Below are positions 34,451 to 45,166 of a DNA stretch of 64,000 bases, piece by piece. The stretch's first letter is position 1. Every line of letters starts with the position of its first letter. The DNA is from Lates calcarifer (Eukaryota; Chordata; Actinopteri; Centropomidae), in the NCBI RefSeq assembly GCF_001640805.2, contig NC_066833.1, forward strand, positions 10,606,473-10,670,472, read 5' to 3'. A program made the translations under genes and the position numbers. Under the pieces are notes generated by a model. The model saw only the letters and a list, made by a program, of their open reading frames with translations, had not been told where the DNA came from and did no database searches.

Positions 34451-36479
34451 TCAGAACAGAGGAGATGCTGAGTTGGGAAAAAGCCTGAATCCATGTCAAG
34501 AATTATCAAACAGGTAAAAGTGAGAAGGAGGGCATAAAAGGCATAAAAAGATGATTGCAGGGATGAGAGAAGAGGAAGAAGGAGGAGAGAAAAAAAGCAT
34601 TTCAGTTGCATTCAGCCTTTATTTAAGGATAATTTACTCCACTGGACTTCTTTTTAGCAATGTTGCACTGAACCCAGGTCTCAGCAAATCCTCTGTGAGC
34701 ACAAATGTTGTAACAACCCATAAAAATGATGGCTGAAGCTACAAAAGAAAGTTGTGGTTAACTGGAATCATTTTTTTTTAGTTTTGTAGCATGATAGCCA
34801 GTCCTGTTAAGCAGCTGCAGGAAGGTAACAGTCCACATAAGTAAAAGCAGAAATACTATAATGTAAAAATAAAAAGGTCATTACACAACAGCATGAGAGG
34901 GGTCTCAATGTTCTATTATTAGATATCATTGGATTTTTTTAACAGATGCATTAACGTTTACATAGTAATTTCATGTTTGTGAAGCTAATATTACCTACTT
35001 TGGAGCATGTATTTTATGAACTCATCACATGTTTTGTGGGTAAAATCTAAATCTGAAAGAGCTTGACAGATGAAGATAGAGAAAAAGTACAATACTTCAG
35101 CAGGCTACAGCAAATGTCCTTGGTTACAGTCCACCACTGATTCTGCTTAAATCCTCTGTGGTGAGGTGGTGGTGGTACTTTTATAAGACGACCTCAGCAC
35201 AAGTTGAAACGAAAGTACCACATCAAAACATCACCGTTTTCTCTGTCTGTGTTTGTCTGTCACTCACAGAAGACGCAAACACTTCCCTCCTCTTGACCCC
35301 AGACTGCACACAAGACAGCTTTTCTCTCAACCACATCCACATGTGTGATCTTCAGGGAGAGGTTGTATTTAGACCACAAATTCACAACAAATACACAAAC
35401 ACAAACCACTGAACGTCGCTTATCCCCCTCCGGCTTAGACATCAATGAATTTAGACCACACACACACACATATACACACAGGATAAGCAGCAGTAAATGG
35501 TGCTAAGCAGTCAAGCAGGGATATGAGACAGGTCACTACATTATTTATGGCTCTCTGCCACGTTTAGTATTGCATCCTTATAACACCTATTCAGCAACTT
35601 TTCCCCACACGCACACACATACCTCAACACAAACACACACAAATGCATCAGTGCAGCAATGTAATAAAAACTTGTACAGAAATGCAGTGCACAGCAGCAT
35701 GCACACAGAGGAACACACAAACAATTCACAAACATGCAGAAAAACACACACACTTCCACATGGAGCTGCTTTGCAAAACTGAACTAGATCCTTGTTTGTT
35801 AGCCCCAAATGCAAATTCTCTGACCTTGTTTCTAAGTCCTCTTACAGATTCATTTTCCTTCTGGGTAGGCAGTCTGATTTGACCCTAAAGAGACACTTTT
35901 CTCAATCTCAATCGATTTGCTGCTCCACGACAACTTTGCTAATGTGTTGGACCATAATTTCAATTGGCGAGAGCCCATAATGAAAGCATTAGTGGTTTAG
36001 TGTCTGTGTATGAAAGTAAGAAAGTGCGTCTCACCCAGCTAACCGGAGAGCTTGTTAGGAGGGAGGCCATTATTTGGCAGAGCAACTTATTATCCACCAG
36101 AACTGGCCCCAATACTCAAAACAATGCAGTGAGTCTCACACTTTCATTATTTTGACCTTGTTGGAAACAGGTCCCTGAATTCAACAATCAATAGACAATG
36201 AAAATCTGCATCAAAGCCTGAGGGGAAAAATGCTAATTTTACCATTGATTTCTATGCATTTTTGGTGTTTACAATATGTTTTCAGTAGGATGGCTCAGCT
36301 CCAGTGTCACAAAGCACTCACAGAATACCTCAGGAACTGTTACCTTAAACTGTAGATATACAGATACATTTGGAGTAAAAAGCTTTTGTGTGACTCTGGG
36401 AATATGAGAAACACTGAAAATAACAGGCTGAAATGTCTTCTTTGGATCAAAACCAAGGAGCTTTTAGTCATCGAAACCT

Positions 36480-36646
36480 GGGAAACCTCAGAAATGGACA
36501 GAGAGAGGGGAGAGAAAGAAAGAAAGGGAGAAGGAGGCAGAGCAGGACGAAAGAAGAGGGAGTAATGCCAAAACATCTGTCTCTCATCATCTGAAAAGAG
36601 AAAGTCAGCAGCTCTGAAAAGCTCACCGGACAGAAAATACAACTCG

Positions 36647-36681
<35 letters not shown>

Positions 36682-37060
36682 GTGGGGTTGTGCTTCTCTC
36701 CAGGTGCCCTGCATTAAGACACAGTGGAAAACTACAGAGAGAACAGTGTGTGTGTGTGTGTGTGTTTGTGTGTAAAGTAAAGAAAGGGATGGTGGGATGG
36801 TGGAGGACTACAAAGGAGCTGAGAAACAAAAGGAATGATGGGAAAATTGAGAGAGGAGAGACAAGGACTCATAAAAGAGAAGGATGAGTGTGTGATACAG
36901 AAAGAGAACTGACATGAGAACAAGCCTCTCAACTCGAGAGCAAAGACTCTACCTGATCTATAGAGATTTGGAGAGAAGAGAGAGATAATAAGGACAGTGG
37001 ACAGGAAGATAGAGAGGAAGATTTTCACTGACAGAGAGAGTAGCAATGAAGAAACTGAAA
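36480..37060. repeat. purine-rich tract with CA and TG tracts inside
   Basis: The plus strand is G/A-biased, with a CA run at about 36649-36676 and a TG run at about 36747-36765 in opposite senses. No coding content. Confidence 0.7.
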
Positions 37061-40000
37061 AGTCAACTGAGGCAGAGCAGTACGTGAGTGTAAATGAAAG
37101 AAGTAGAAATAGTAAGAAATGACTGAGTTTTAGGACAAATCATTGCAGTCGTGGGTGTTTTAGTCCTCTAAATTACACAACATACCTGGTTTGTCCGTGC
37201 CCGCTAGAATGACAACCTCCTCTCTACACAGACTTTATTGCTTGATAACAGCTCTACCTGACTTCTTCTTCTGCTGCGTCTCACATGAACGTGAATGTGT
37301 CGTTTTTGTGGCACACGCTGGAACGGCTGATTCTGTCGACAGTCTCACGCTATCAACTATAATCCCAGGAGCCTTGAAAGGCCGCTGCTTTACTATCTGT
37401 TTTTGATGCCCTGCAGAGCAGACGGGCCCCATGTTACTGTCTGATCCCATTAACTTCAGCTGACGTTGTGTTTATGCATTCCTATTCGCGTTTACCTTTA
37501 ACCGTACCACCAAACATCGGGTCAAGTGCTGTAATAAACCCAAGGATAAATCAGATGACACCACCTGAAGGTTTTTTGTATGTAGTTTACAACTTTGCTT
37601 GTTCCTGTTATTTCTCAGTGAACAGGAGAAGAGCGTGTATCTTCAGTCAATCTCCTCTTTGTAAATAAAGAGGTACAGCACCCGGAAAAACTCATCATCT
37701 GGAGTTTGTCTTAATCAGTGAACCCTAAATCTGATATAGTCGTTTAGGTAAAAAATAGTAAAAGCAGCCCACAGTATTTAATGCCATACATCAGCCTTTT
37801 AGGATGTGTATGAATGGATTCACTGTGACGAGCCATGTGAATGGATTTCCACTATTGAGCTTTGTTTCTTTCAGGCAGAGAAAAAACACATAGACTGACA
37901 GAGGCAGAGGGAATGGGCAGAAAGTAAAACAAAACAATGAATGAGTGAAACAGTAAAAGAGATTTCCCACAGTTGCGAAGTGGGGGCAAGAAGAAGGTGA
38001 GGTTTCTTAATCGGAGCGAGGGAAAACACCGACACAGCGGGGTGTGGAGAAAGAGACGGAGCCCGTTATTAAAGGAGAGGTGAAGTGCCATGAAAAGAGG
38101 AAAACAACAGGATGATTCAGCGTGAAGGGAGAGAGAGGGAGAGAAAGGAAAACAACCTGTGGCCTCGCACGGCACAACTCTGGAGGGACTACCGAGTGCA
38201 CAGAAAGCTACACAAGCTAACACACACACAGGCTTTTAAAGAAGCGAGGACAGGAAAATCGCCTCATTTGAAGGATTTTCATGATCTCCCCTTTTTCTCT
38301 GAGGACATTTTTTTCTTCACAAAGATACAAATACAAAAACACACACACACATGCTCTCTAATTACTCCAGTCATTACCAATGGCCAATGAAGACACTAGA
38401 ATACTAACAGTTTACTAATGACATGATAACTGTAATTAGAACATCCTGCTGGACCCACTAATTGTCCTTTCCCTTTTACAGAAGAGAGAGAGAAAGAGAG
38501 AGAGACTGTGACTGTGTAGAAGTTTAATTGGCTACATGTTTATTCGCTCACTGCAAACTAGGTAGGTTGATGTCAGTGGACCAGCCCCTCTGTTGTTAGG
38601 CTGTCATTACTCTAATGATTTATCCTCTCATTTGATTCACAATTTTCTCTTTGGAAAAACGGCAAGACTGATTTGTACGTGTTTATTATTTATTACTTAG
38701 CTGTGCAAGTAAAAAGGAAAAGGAGAAGAAAAACACAACAGCCATCTGAGTCACTAGATGAAAAAGAATAACCCTTAATCCTGAAGCCTGGTGGAGAACA
38801 CCTGCTACCTGCAGCTAATTAAAATGAAATCAGTTTTGAAGAAAGTCTCCAGCAAAGTGTCACCTGACAGAGATTAGCACACTCAGTTTGAATCAAACCA
38901 TCACAGTAACAAGAGAGCGTGACCTTTTTCTTTAGTTCGAGTTGGCTACAGTTTTTTCTTTGTGAAAAACTGATTTGTTTTATGGTTTCAAAAAACATGC
39001 CATCATGAAATATAAAACTGTTTTTTTGTCTATATTATAATGACAGTATATATTAATAATATACTTACAGCTTACATCTCCAGAACGCTTCCCATGCTCG
39101 ATAAAGGAGAGGAATAAATCAGGGTTGGTTTACTGCAGGTGGCTCCACTCAGCCACTGCCTCACACTGTTTCCTCTTATTTCACTGTTGCCCTCTTACGC
39201 TCTTCCCTCTCTTTCTTTTACACTCCCAAACCCTCTCTCCATCTCTCTCTCTTACCCTCCTTTCTCTTTTTATTGCTTCATTGTTTCCGGGCGCTTTACA
39301 CGGATTATGTTGTTAAAGCATCGTAAACAGACTTTACATCATAATTTCCTTCCGTGAGTAGCAGTAAAACATTCAACACATCTGACAATGCTGTAGTAAT
39401 AAAGAATTACTAAAATGGGAATAAAAGCAATCATGGAAAATTATAAGAAATGACTGGAAATGCACAGACAAACATGTATGGATGAGCTGATTTCAGAGTC
39501 ACCAGTTGCCCCTTCTTGTTATAGTCAGCTGTAATATATTTTGCTGCTAATGTTGAACATTCATTAACTTGCTCTTTGTAACTGTTATTTGACTTGCTAT
39601 AATACGCTGATGTATTTTTAGCCTTTGTTAAGTATGCTAACCAATCTCCATATGCACCAAGTAATTATCCACGGAAACACAAAATTACAGTGAAATGAAC
39701 AAATACAGTTTGTAGAATATAATGTCTGTAATATTTCAGGCTAATAAGTGATTTTTTTTCTAACGTAAAGTAATTACACAGAAAGACTGTGCTGGTGGCA
39801 GTGAGTCAGTTCATTATGAAGTGAGCTAAAACAGGATATATCCCCTTTTTGTCAACAAATGACATGGATGGTTTGTTTTATTGATGGCATCAGGACCCAG
39901 TCCAATGTAACATTTAATTACTACAAGCCGAGCCCACAGGGGTAGCACCTGGTTATGTTAGATGTGGGGTAAAGGCTCGAAGGCCCAGTGGTAGACGTCT

Positions 40001-41849
40001 TTAAATTCTGCAGTACAGTGACCTAACTGGTCACACTGACGCACACACAAATGAAATGCAATCATTTGCTGAATTAATGAACCTATACTGTAAGTAGTGA
40101 CTTTTTCACCCCAAAATCTGCGAAAGAAACCTCCTCCCCTCTGTTTCAGACTTTTGAATTCACATTGGATTGGTTCGAGCTGTTCAAAAACAGTCCCATA
40201 AACCAGTCCTTAGCGCGTACCTGTGGGCAATTCATCCTGCTGCTTGCTTACTTCTCACAGTGTGCATCACAGTGAGCCTGTTTCATCAACCAGCATATTT
40301 CAGTAGGGACTCTATAGAGGCAGACAGCTGGTCTTGAGTGGCCAATTATGTCCGTTTATCTCCCTTCCAGGCACAGCTGTGATCAAACGGAATGAAGAAA
40401 CAGGATCAAACAGCGAGGCTAAAAATCATTCTTCCGTTTCGTTCACTTCTTCTTGCAGCTTCCCTCTGCCTGTTTCTGTCTCTGTTACTTCCTCCCACTG
40501 TACTCCCATCCCTCCCTCCTCTCTCTCACTATATACACTTCTTAGTCTCACTATGCTTTCCTTGCTCATCTCTCCAGAGACAACAGAGCAGAGGCATCTG
40601 TAAAAAGTTTACTGCTGAGGAAGCTTCAGTCCTGTGTAGCCTACTGCTGAGCATGCGTGTGTGGGGGTTTCAGTGGCTCTCAGTGTAACAGACGGGAGAA
40701 GCTTCAGTCCCCAGTAAAATGAAGAGATTAATCCACTGAGTTATTCTTTATGAAACTGATGATCTCATTGTTGAAGGAACTACGTATTTGTTAAGGTTAA
40801 ATAAAGACTGCAGTCATGGTTAAAAAAAACAAAACAATGATGATTAATGAAGACAGAATAGAAACCACATCCTCACATGTCCATCCGCCCTCAATGCCAC
40901 AGTTTCTATGTGAATTTTGTCTGTGCAGTAAGAACCTCCTTCAGTACTTCCTGCTGTGGTGTTGACTGTAAACATAGATCACTTTACACTGTTCATCAAA
41001 TGACCAGCTGTCGTTTGTCTGGACAGGACAGTCTCAGAAATACTACAGATTTTATATCAAGTGTCAGCAGTTATCAGTCTTTTGTGAAAATCAAAACGTT
41101 CATTTCTGTTTGCTCACAGTGGCCTGAACTGACTTTCAGATTTCAGTTGACTTGGAAATACCCACACGTTCAGCCATCTGTCCCATGGTACATATATGGC
41201 CTCACATTCAAGGTGAAATGCAATGTAAAGAATGGCTCCAGTGTGCTCTCTGTGTTCCTCCAAAACAACATTTGGCAGAGGGGCCACTCAATCCAAGTCA
41301 TGAGATCTGCAAAAGCCCAGGCTGGCCTTCTGAATAAGCCCTAAATCAATAAAACCTAGAATGCAACCAACTTCTCCACAGCTAGCCTCTCTCAATCCCC
41401 TCTTTTACACACAACTGTATCTGAAAGCAGAGGAGGAGAGGTGAGAAATGACTTTATCAGGCTCTCAGTCTCTCCTTGATAGACATTAGAAACAGTGGTG
41501 AGAAACTAAGGCATCAGTCTCTGAAAATCCATGACAGGGAGGAGAGTTGGAAATGAACTCGGTTCTCAGCTCGCGTTGGCTGAAACGCTTCAAGTTCTCC
41601 ATAAGTACACACCTGTAACATAACAGTCACCACGGAAATGTTTGTTTAATCCTCTGTGCAGCAGAGAAGGACAAGGAATAAAAGCGGAGTTTCCACTTTC
41701 CTCCCTGTGCGCACAAAAACGCACAAAGTCCTGCGTTAAAGGCGTTAGATCAGTGCAGTGAGCGGACCGTTTCACCCTGCACCGTTTCTCTTATCAGAGC
41801 TGGTGCGTGTATATGTATATGTATACTGCTGATAGGTGTTAGTGCATCT

Positions 41850-42013
41850 GATACCGGGGTCGCTCTCGCGGACTCGGGGAGCGACAGACCTCCGCAGCCT
41901 GAGTCGCTGGAGACGGAGCAGAGTCGGACCTCGGTGCGTCTGCAGCGCCGGTGCTGCGGAGACAGTAACCCGGTCAGAGACGCTGACCCGGCCCCGGCGG
42001 TGCGTTCAGACAC
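41850..42013. promoter_or_regulatory. CpG-dense block in intron 1
   Basis: About 20 CpG dinucleotides fall in some 160 bp, far above the surrounding intron. On the plus strand the block ends in GGCAGG|GTAAAC, a fair splice-donor match. It could be an enhancer, a satellite part of the nrp2 CpG island, or a promoter with first exon of an antisense transcript. No conserved coding frame was seen. Confidence 0.45.
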
Positions 42014-42918
42014 GGCAGGGTAAACGCATGTAGCTGCCAGTCAGTGAATGTTTGAGACTACACCTTAGTGACACATCATGAGATAAAACAGGCGCGATAA
42101 GGTCTGTAAACTCTACCGAGTTACTACCTTACAGATCACTGACACAGACAGTTCCGATAGGAATATCACAGGGACATTATAGTGATTTTTCATCACCGCA
42201 TCGCTCTCCTGAGAAAAGTCATTGATTAACCTGCAGATTAAAATCCACAGCATGTGGTACGGATGTTTTTCAAGACGACAAAAATCAATAGAGGTACTGA
42301 ACCAACATCCCTGTTATTACAGGACAGAGTGAAAGCAGCAGCGGGAGGGACGACAGACGTTTCTGCTGCTGCTGCTACTTTATCTGTAAAATTGACTTGT
42401 TAGAAAGTCCGCGGATAGAAACACCAGGCATCAACCCGAACACAAATGTCTGTCAGGAAAATGAGTGAAGGCTTTTTGCAGGAAAAAATCACTGATTTTG
42501 TTCGGTCATTATAATTTGACTGTTGTTTTGCACCTCTGGTGTTAACGCCGGTCGGTCAGCAGCAGGGATCTCCCTCCTGAGTGTCCTAAAACTGAAATAA
42601 TCCGGCGCACGGCTGCATTTATCAGCGCATTACTTGGAAGGGAAAGAAGGTTCGGGAAGTCCCCGTAAAAGCAAAACTCGTTATGGCTGTCCCCCTAAAA
42701 TATTTTTAATGTTCATTGCGCATTTTGGTTTGACTGGAAAACACCGATTTTCTCAAACGAAACAATCACTTCTGAGGTTTATCAGAGACTGTGTTTGTGA
42801 TGTGGATGTGGGAATTTTCTCCCTCTGAAAAAAAGCGGTTTCATTTCCATTTAGCACCTACCCTTCACTTGAATCTAAGCGGGCGGGGAAAGTGCCAAAG
42901 AAAAAGTGTCAAACCTAC

Positions 42919-42994
42919 CTCCTTCTTCTGCTTTGACTGCTGGAGGCAAAAGAAAAGCCAGTAAACATCCACAGAGCCATGTGAGTAAATCCAT
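42919..42994 (-). CDS. nrp2: nrp2 coding exon 1: start codon and signal peptide
   Basis: Encodes residues 1-25 plus the first base of codon 26. The peptide begins MDLLTW and has a hydrophobic core (LLAFLLPP) followed by AVKA, giving a likely signal-peptidase cut after Ala22 (V at -3, A at -1). The start is chosen because it is the first ATG in this frame, lies directly before the signal peptide, and has a strong vertebrate context (A at -3, G at +4). The frame stays open 47 codons further upstream, but that part holds no ATG at its head and does not look like a secretory leader. The donor is GAAGGAG|GTAGGT, phase 1. As in other neuropilins, the first exon carries only the leader, and the mature protein begins in exon 2. 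Leaders diverge quickly, so the exon is assigned by position, reading phase and leader character rather than by identity. Confidence 0.88.
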
Positions 42995-44053
42995 CTTTTC
43001 CCCTCGGGTGTGGAGAAAAATCACCTCCTCCTCCTCTGTGGTTTTATTCTGTTTATCTGAGACGAAGCTGCAGTTCAAAGTCCCCTCTCCTCCGGTTTTT
43101 CTATCTCTCTCAAAAAGCGCAGCTCTGGTGCCCAAACTCCTCTACAAATGCCGGGGCTCTCCAGGAATACCACGCTGTTTAAACTACAATGTTCGCACGG
43201 GCTGTGTCAGTGCGGGACACTCCGTCTTCTATCGTGGAAAACGGTTTGCACAATTAGCACAAACTGATCTGAAATCAGCGCAGTTTGTCCAACAAATACA
43301 CCTTTAAAGCCGCGAAATCCATGTCGGTGCGCACAGTCTGCAGCGCCGTCAGTCAAAACGCGCGTGGGAATATAGACCCGGTCAACGCAGTTGGCAGACA
43401 GAATCACAAATTTCAAACAAGAGTAGAAATCACTGGTAGAAACCAGGAAGGAGCATCAGAAACATCTGCCGACGAGCGTCAAGTTTGACAAAACCTGGAA
43501 AAAAGTAACACGCGTCTTTCTCCTTCGGCTTGGTGAAATATTCCAAAGTCTTCTGCCCTGTCTCTCTCTCTGTCTCTCTCTCTGTCTCTGTCTCTCTCTC
43601 TGAAAGTGACGCATTCACTGGGAAAGAACACCTGCGATTAAAGATCAAAAATATTTTCCCATCGACTTTCCTTTCTTATTATACTGTCCCGGTAACGGCC
43701 CGTTCTTGCGCAAAAGATGACACAAGATCTCCAGGAAGAGGCAGCTCCGGCGTGCGTGCGTGCGTAAAACTGATCGGGAGAGAACGAACGTGCAGCCTCT
43801 CCGCTCTCCTCCTGCAAACTGAGCGTTTCTTCGCTGAAACACGCTTTTCCGTGTCCACTCTCTCCCTCTCCCTCTCTCTGTCCTCAACGTTCAGTTTCTG
43901 TCTCTCTCTCCCTCTCTCTCCCAGCAGCTCCGGCAGTGCGCTCCTTCCCCTCCGATCTCCGCCGGGTTTGTGGCAGCGTGCAGGACTGCTCACTCAGTCC
44001 CCTGACTTGGTGTGCGTGCACGCCGTGCGCGCGCGCGTGTATCGGATTACAGT
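42995..44053 (-). other. nrp2: nrp2 5' untranslated region (predicted)
   Basis: About 1.06 kb between the predicted transcription start and the start codon. It is richer in CpG than the introns (for example 43310-43385 and 43690-44040) and contains a GA-repeat block on the transcribed strand (43558-43606). Whether it is one exon or contains a 5' UTR intron cannot be told. The extent depends on the promoter prediction. Confidence 0.4.
43558..43606. repeat. imperfect TCTCTCTG / GA repeat in 5' UTR
   Basis: A C-T tract broken regularly by G (TCTCTCTCTG units) on the plus strand; in the nrp2 transcript it reads as a GAGA/CAGA purine run. It lies between the predicted start site and the ATG. Similar CT-rich stretches follow at about 43857-43922 and 44107-44330. 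Confidence 0.75.
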
Positions 44054-44079
44054 AGGCACCTCGGCCCGCCTCCATATAG
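44052..44079 (-). promoter_or_regulatory. candidate nrp2 core promoter (TATA-like, GC box)
   Basis: On the minus strand, CTATATGG (44079-44072) is followed directly by GGCGGG (44070-44065). A partial initiator, CTACTGT, has its A at 44053, 25 bases downstream of the TATA-like motif, the normal spacing. The site lies at the outer edge of the CpG-rich zone that ends at exon 1. Motif logic only; a dispersed CpG-type start is equally possible. Confidence 0.35.
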
Positions 44080-44729
44080 CCCCCCTCACTGATTAAAGAG
44101 CAGTTTCATCTCCCTCCCTCTCTCTCTCTCTTTCTGCCTCACCCTCTCTTACCTATCCACACATCTCTCCCACTCTTTCCCTCTTTCTTTCTTTAAACCA
44201 AATTTATCCCTGCTTTTCTTTCATTTCCCTCCAGTCTCTCCCCTCTCTCTGTCTAGATGCTCTCTCCCTTTCACATTTATTTCCTTCCAATCTCTTTCTC
44301 TCTCTCTCTTCTTCCTTACTTTTTAGAGAATAGAGGGAGGCAGAAAGCAGAGAGGTAGAAAAAAGAGGGAGAGAATAGGCCCACAGCACAGCTTTATGAG
44401 CTTTGTAGCAGTGCTAGGAGCTTTAAAAGGACCTTGGAGCTGGTTTACAGTATAACAGCTGAAACACTGACCGTGTGCATGTTTAGAATTATCAAAACAG
44501 AGAGGAACCTGATAATTAGTAATAAATTAACAATGATACAATGCTGGGATACTAATAATCAATGAGTTGCCATGAAGATTAATAGTTTGTTCTGTGATAG
44601 GGACAGATTTCCATGTCATGCAAAGCAGTCATCGTGGTAATGATGACTGGACTTCTGGATGCACATACACACATTTACACATGCACATACAGGAATGGGA
44701 ATGAATGGTAAATAATCAGGGAATCATTT

Positions 44730-44732
<3 letters not shown>

Positions 44733-44767
<35 letters not shown>
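44733..44767. repeat. (AT)17 microsatellite
   Basis: Uninterrupted AT run about 0.65 kb upstream of the predicted promoter. Confidence 0.95.
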
Positions 44768-44771
<4 letters not shown>

Positions 44772-45141
44772 TGGTGACTGGATTTCTGTGCACTCCCTTT
44801 CCTTCGTGCTGCACACACACACACACACACACTCTCTCTCGCTCTCTTTCTTGCGTGCTTGCTCTCTCCAAGTAGTATAACATAGGGAGGCTGTCAGTGG
44901 GAGGTGTGTTTTAGGGCCTGTAGCGACACCAAAGCTTTGTGGTCTGAAAAAAAACAACCAGATTTTGGCTCTCGCACTGCCTTCCCAGGACCCACCCTGC
45001 ACGCATTCACACACAGATGCACATACATACAGGCCATAATGACACAGCTGAGTTATCTCGTGGGAAGAAAACCCCTTTCAAACCTCTGTTTCTTTTATGA
45101 CAGAGAAGAAAATCACACAAGGGCTTATTTTTTTTCTTGGG

Positions 45142-45166
45142 ATATATATATATATATATATATATA
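45142..45166. repeat. (AT)12 microsatellite
   Basis: Second AT run, 375 bp beyond the first. Confidence 0.95.

Larger units (their letters stand above)
31403..42918 (-). other. nrp2: nrp2 intron 1
   Basis: 11.5-kb first intron. It contains an A26 run (31585-31610), a TG tract (31986-32025), a G16 run (34435-34450), a purine-rich tract (about 36480-37060), and a CpG-dense block 0.9 kb from its 5' end (41850-42013). First introns of developmental receptors often hold enhancers; none can be proved from sequence alone. Confidence 0.85.
1..44053 (-). other. nrp2: neuropilin-2 gene, 5' half (transcription unit, runs off left edge)
   Basis: Seven exons on the minus strand join into one open frame of 383 codons that matches the N-terminal half of vertebrate neuropilin-2: signal peptide, two CUB domains and most of the first F5/8-type C domain. 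Human NRP2 is about 930 residues, so roughly 40% of the protein is present. Intron phases in order are 1, 2, 1, 1, 1, 0, 0. Each CUB module is bounded by phase-1 introns (exons 2+3 and exons 4+5), the usual arrangement for shuffled extracellular domains. Family knowledge: the protein is a type I membrane co-receptor for class 3 semaphorins (with plexin-A) and for VEGF-C/VEGF-A (with VEGFRs), used in axon guidance, neural crest migration and lymphatic or vascular growth. The right boundary is a predicted start site, not observed. The teleost paralogue (a or b) is undecided. Confidence 0.93.

Noticed and set aside
41750..42013. 87-codon open frame on the minus strand across the CpG block, considered as an alternative nrp2 first exon
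   Set aside because: No signal peptide, no good donor on the minus strand, and exon 1 at 42994 already supplies a leader in the right phase.
43133..43135. Upstream in-frame start giving a longer N terminus
   Set aside because: The codon is TTG, not ATG, and the 47 upstream codons do not resemble a leader.
43530..44096. 188-codon open frame, plus strand, over the nrp2 5' region
   Set aside because: Lies opposite the nrp2 5' UTR and is made of CT-repeat (Ser/Leu) runs; CpG-rich DNA lacks stops by composition.
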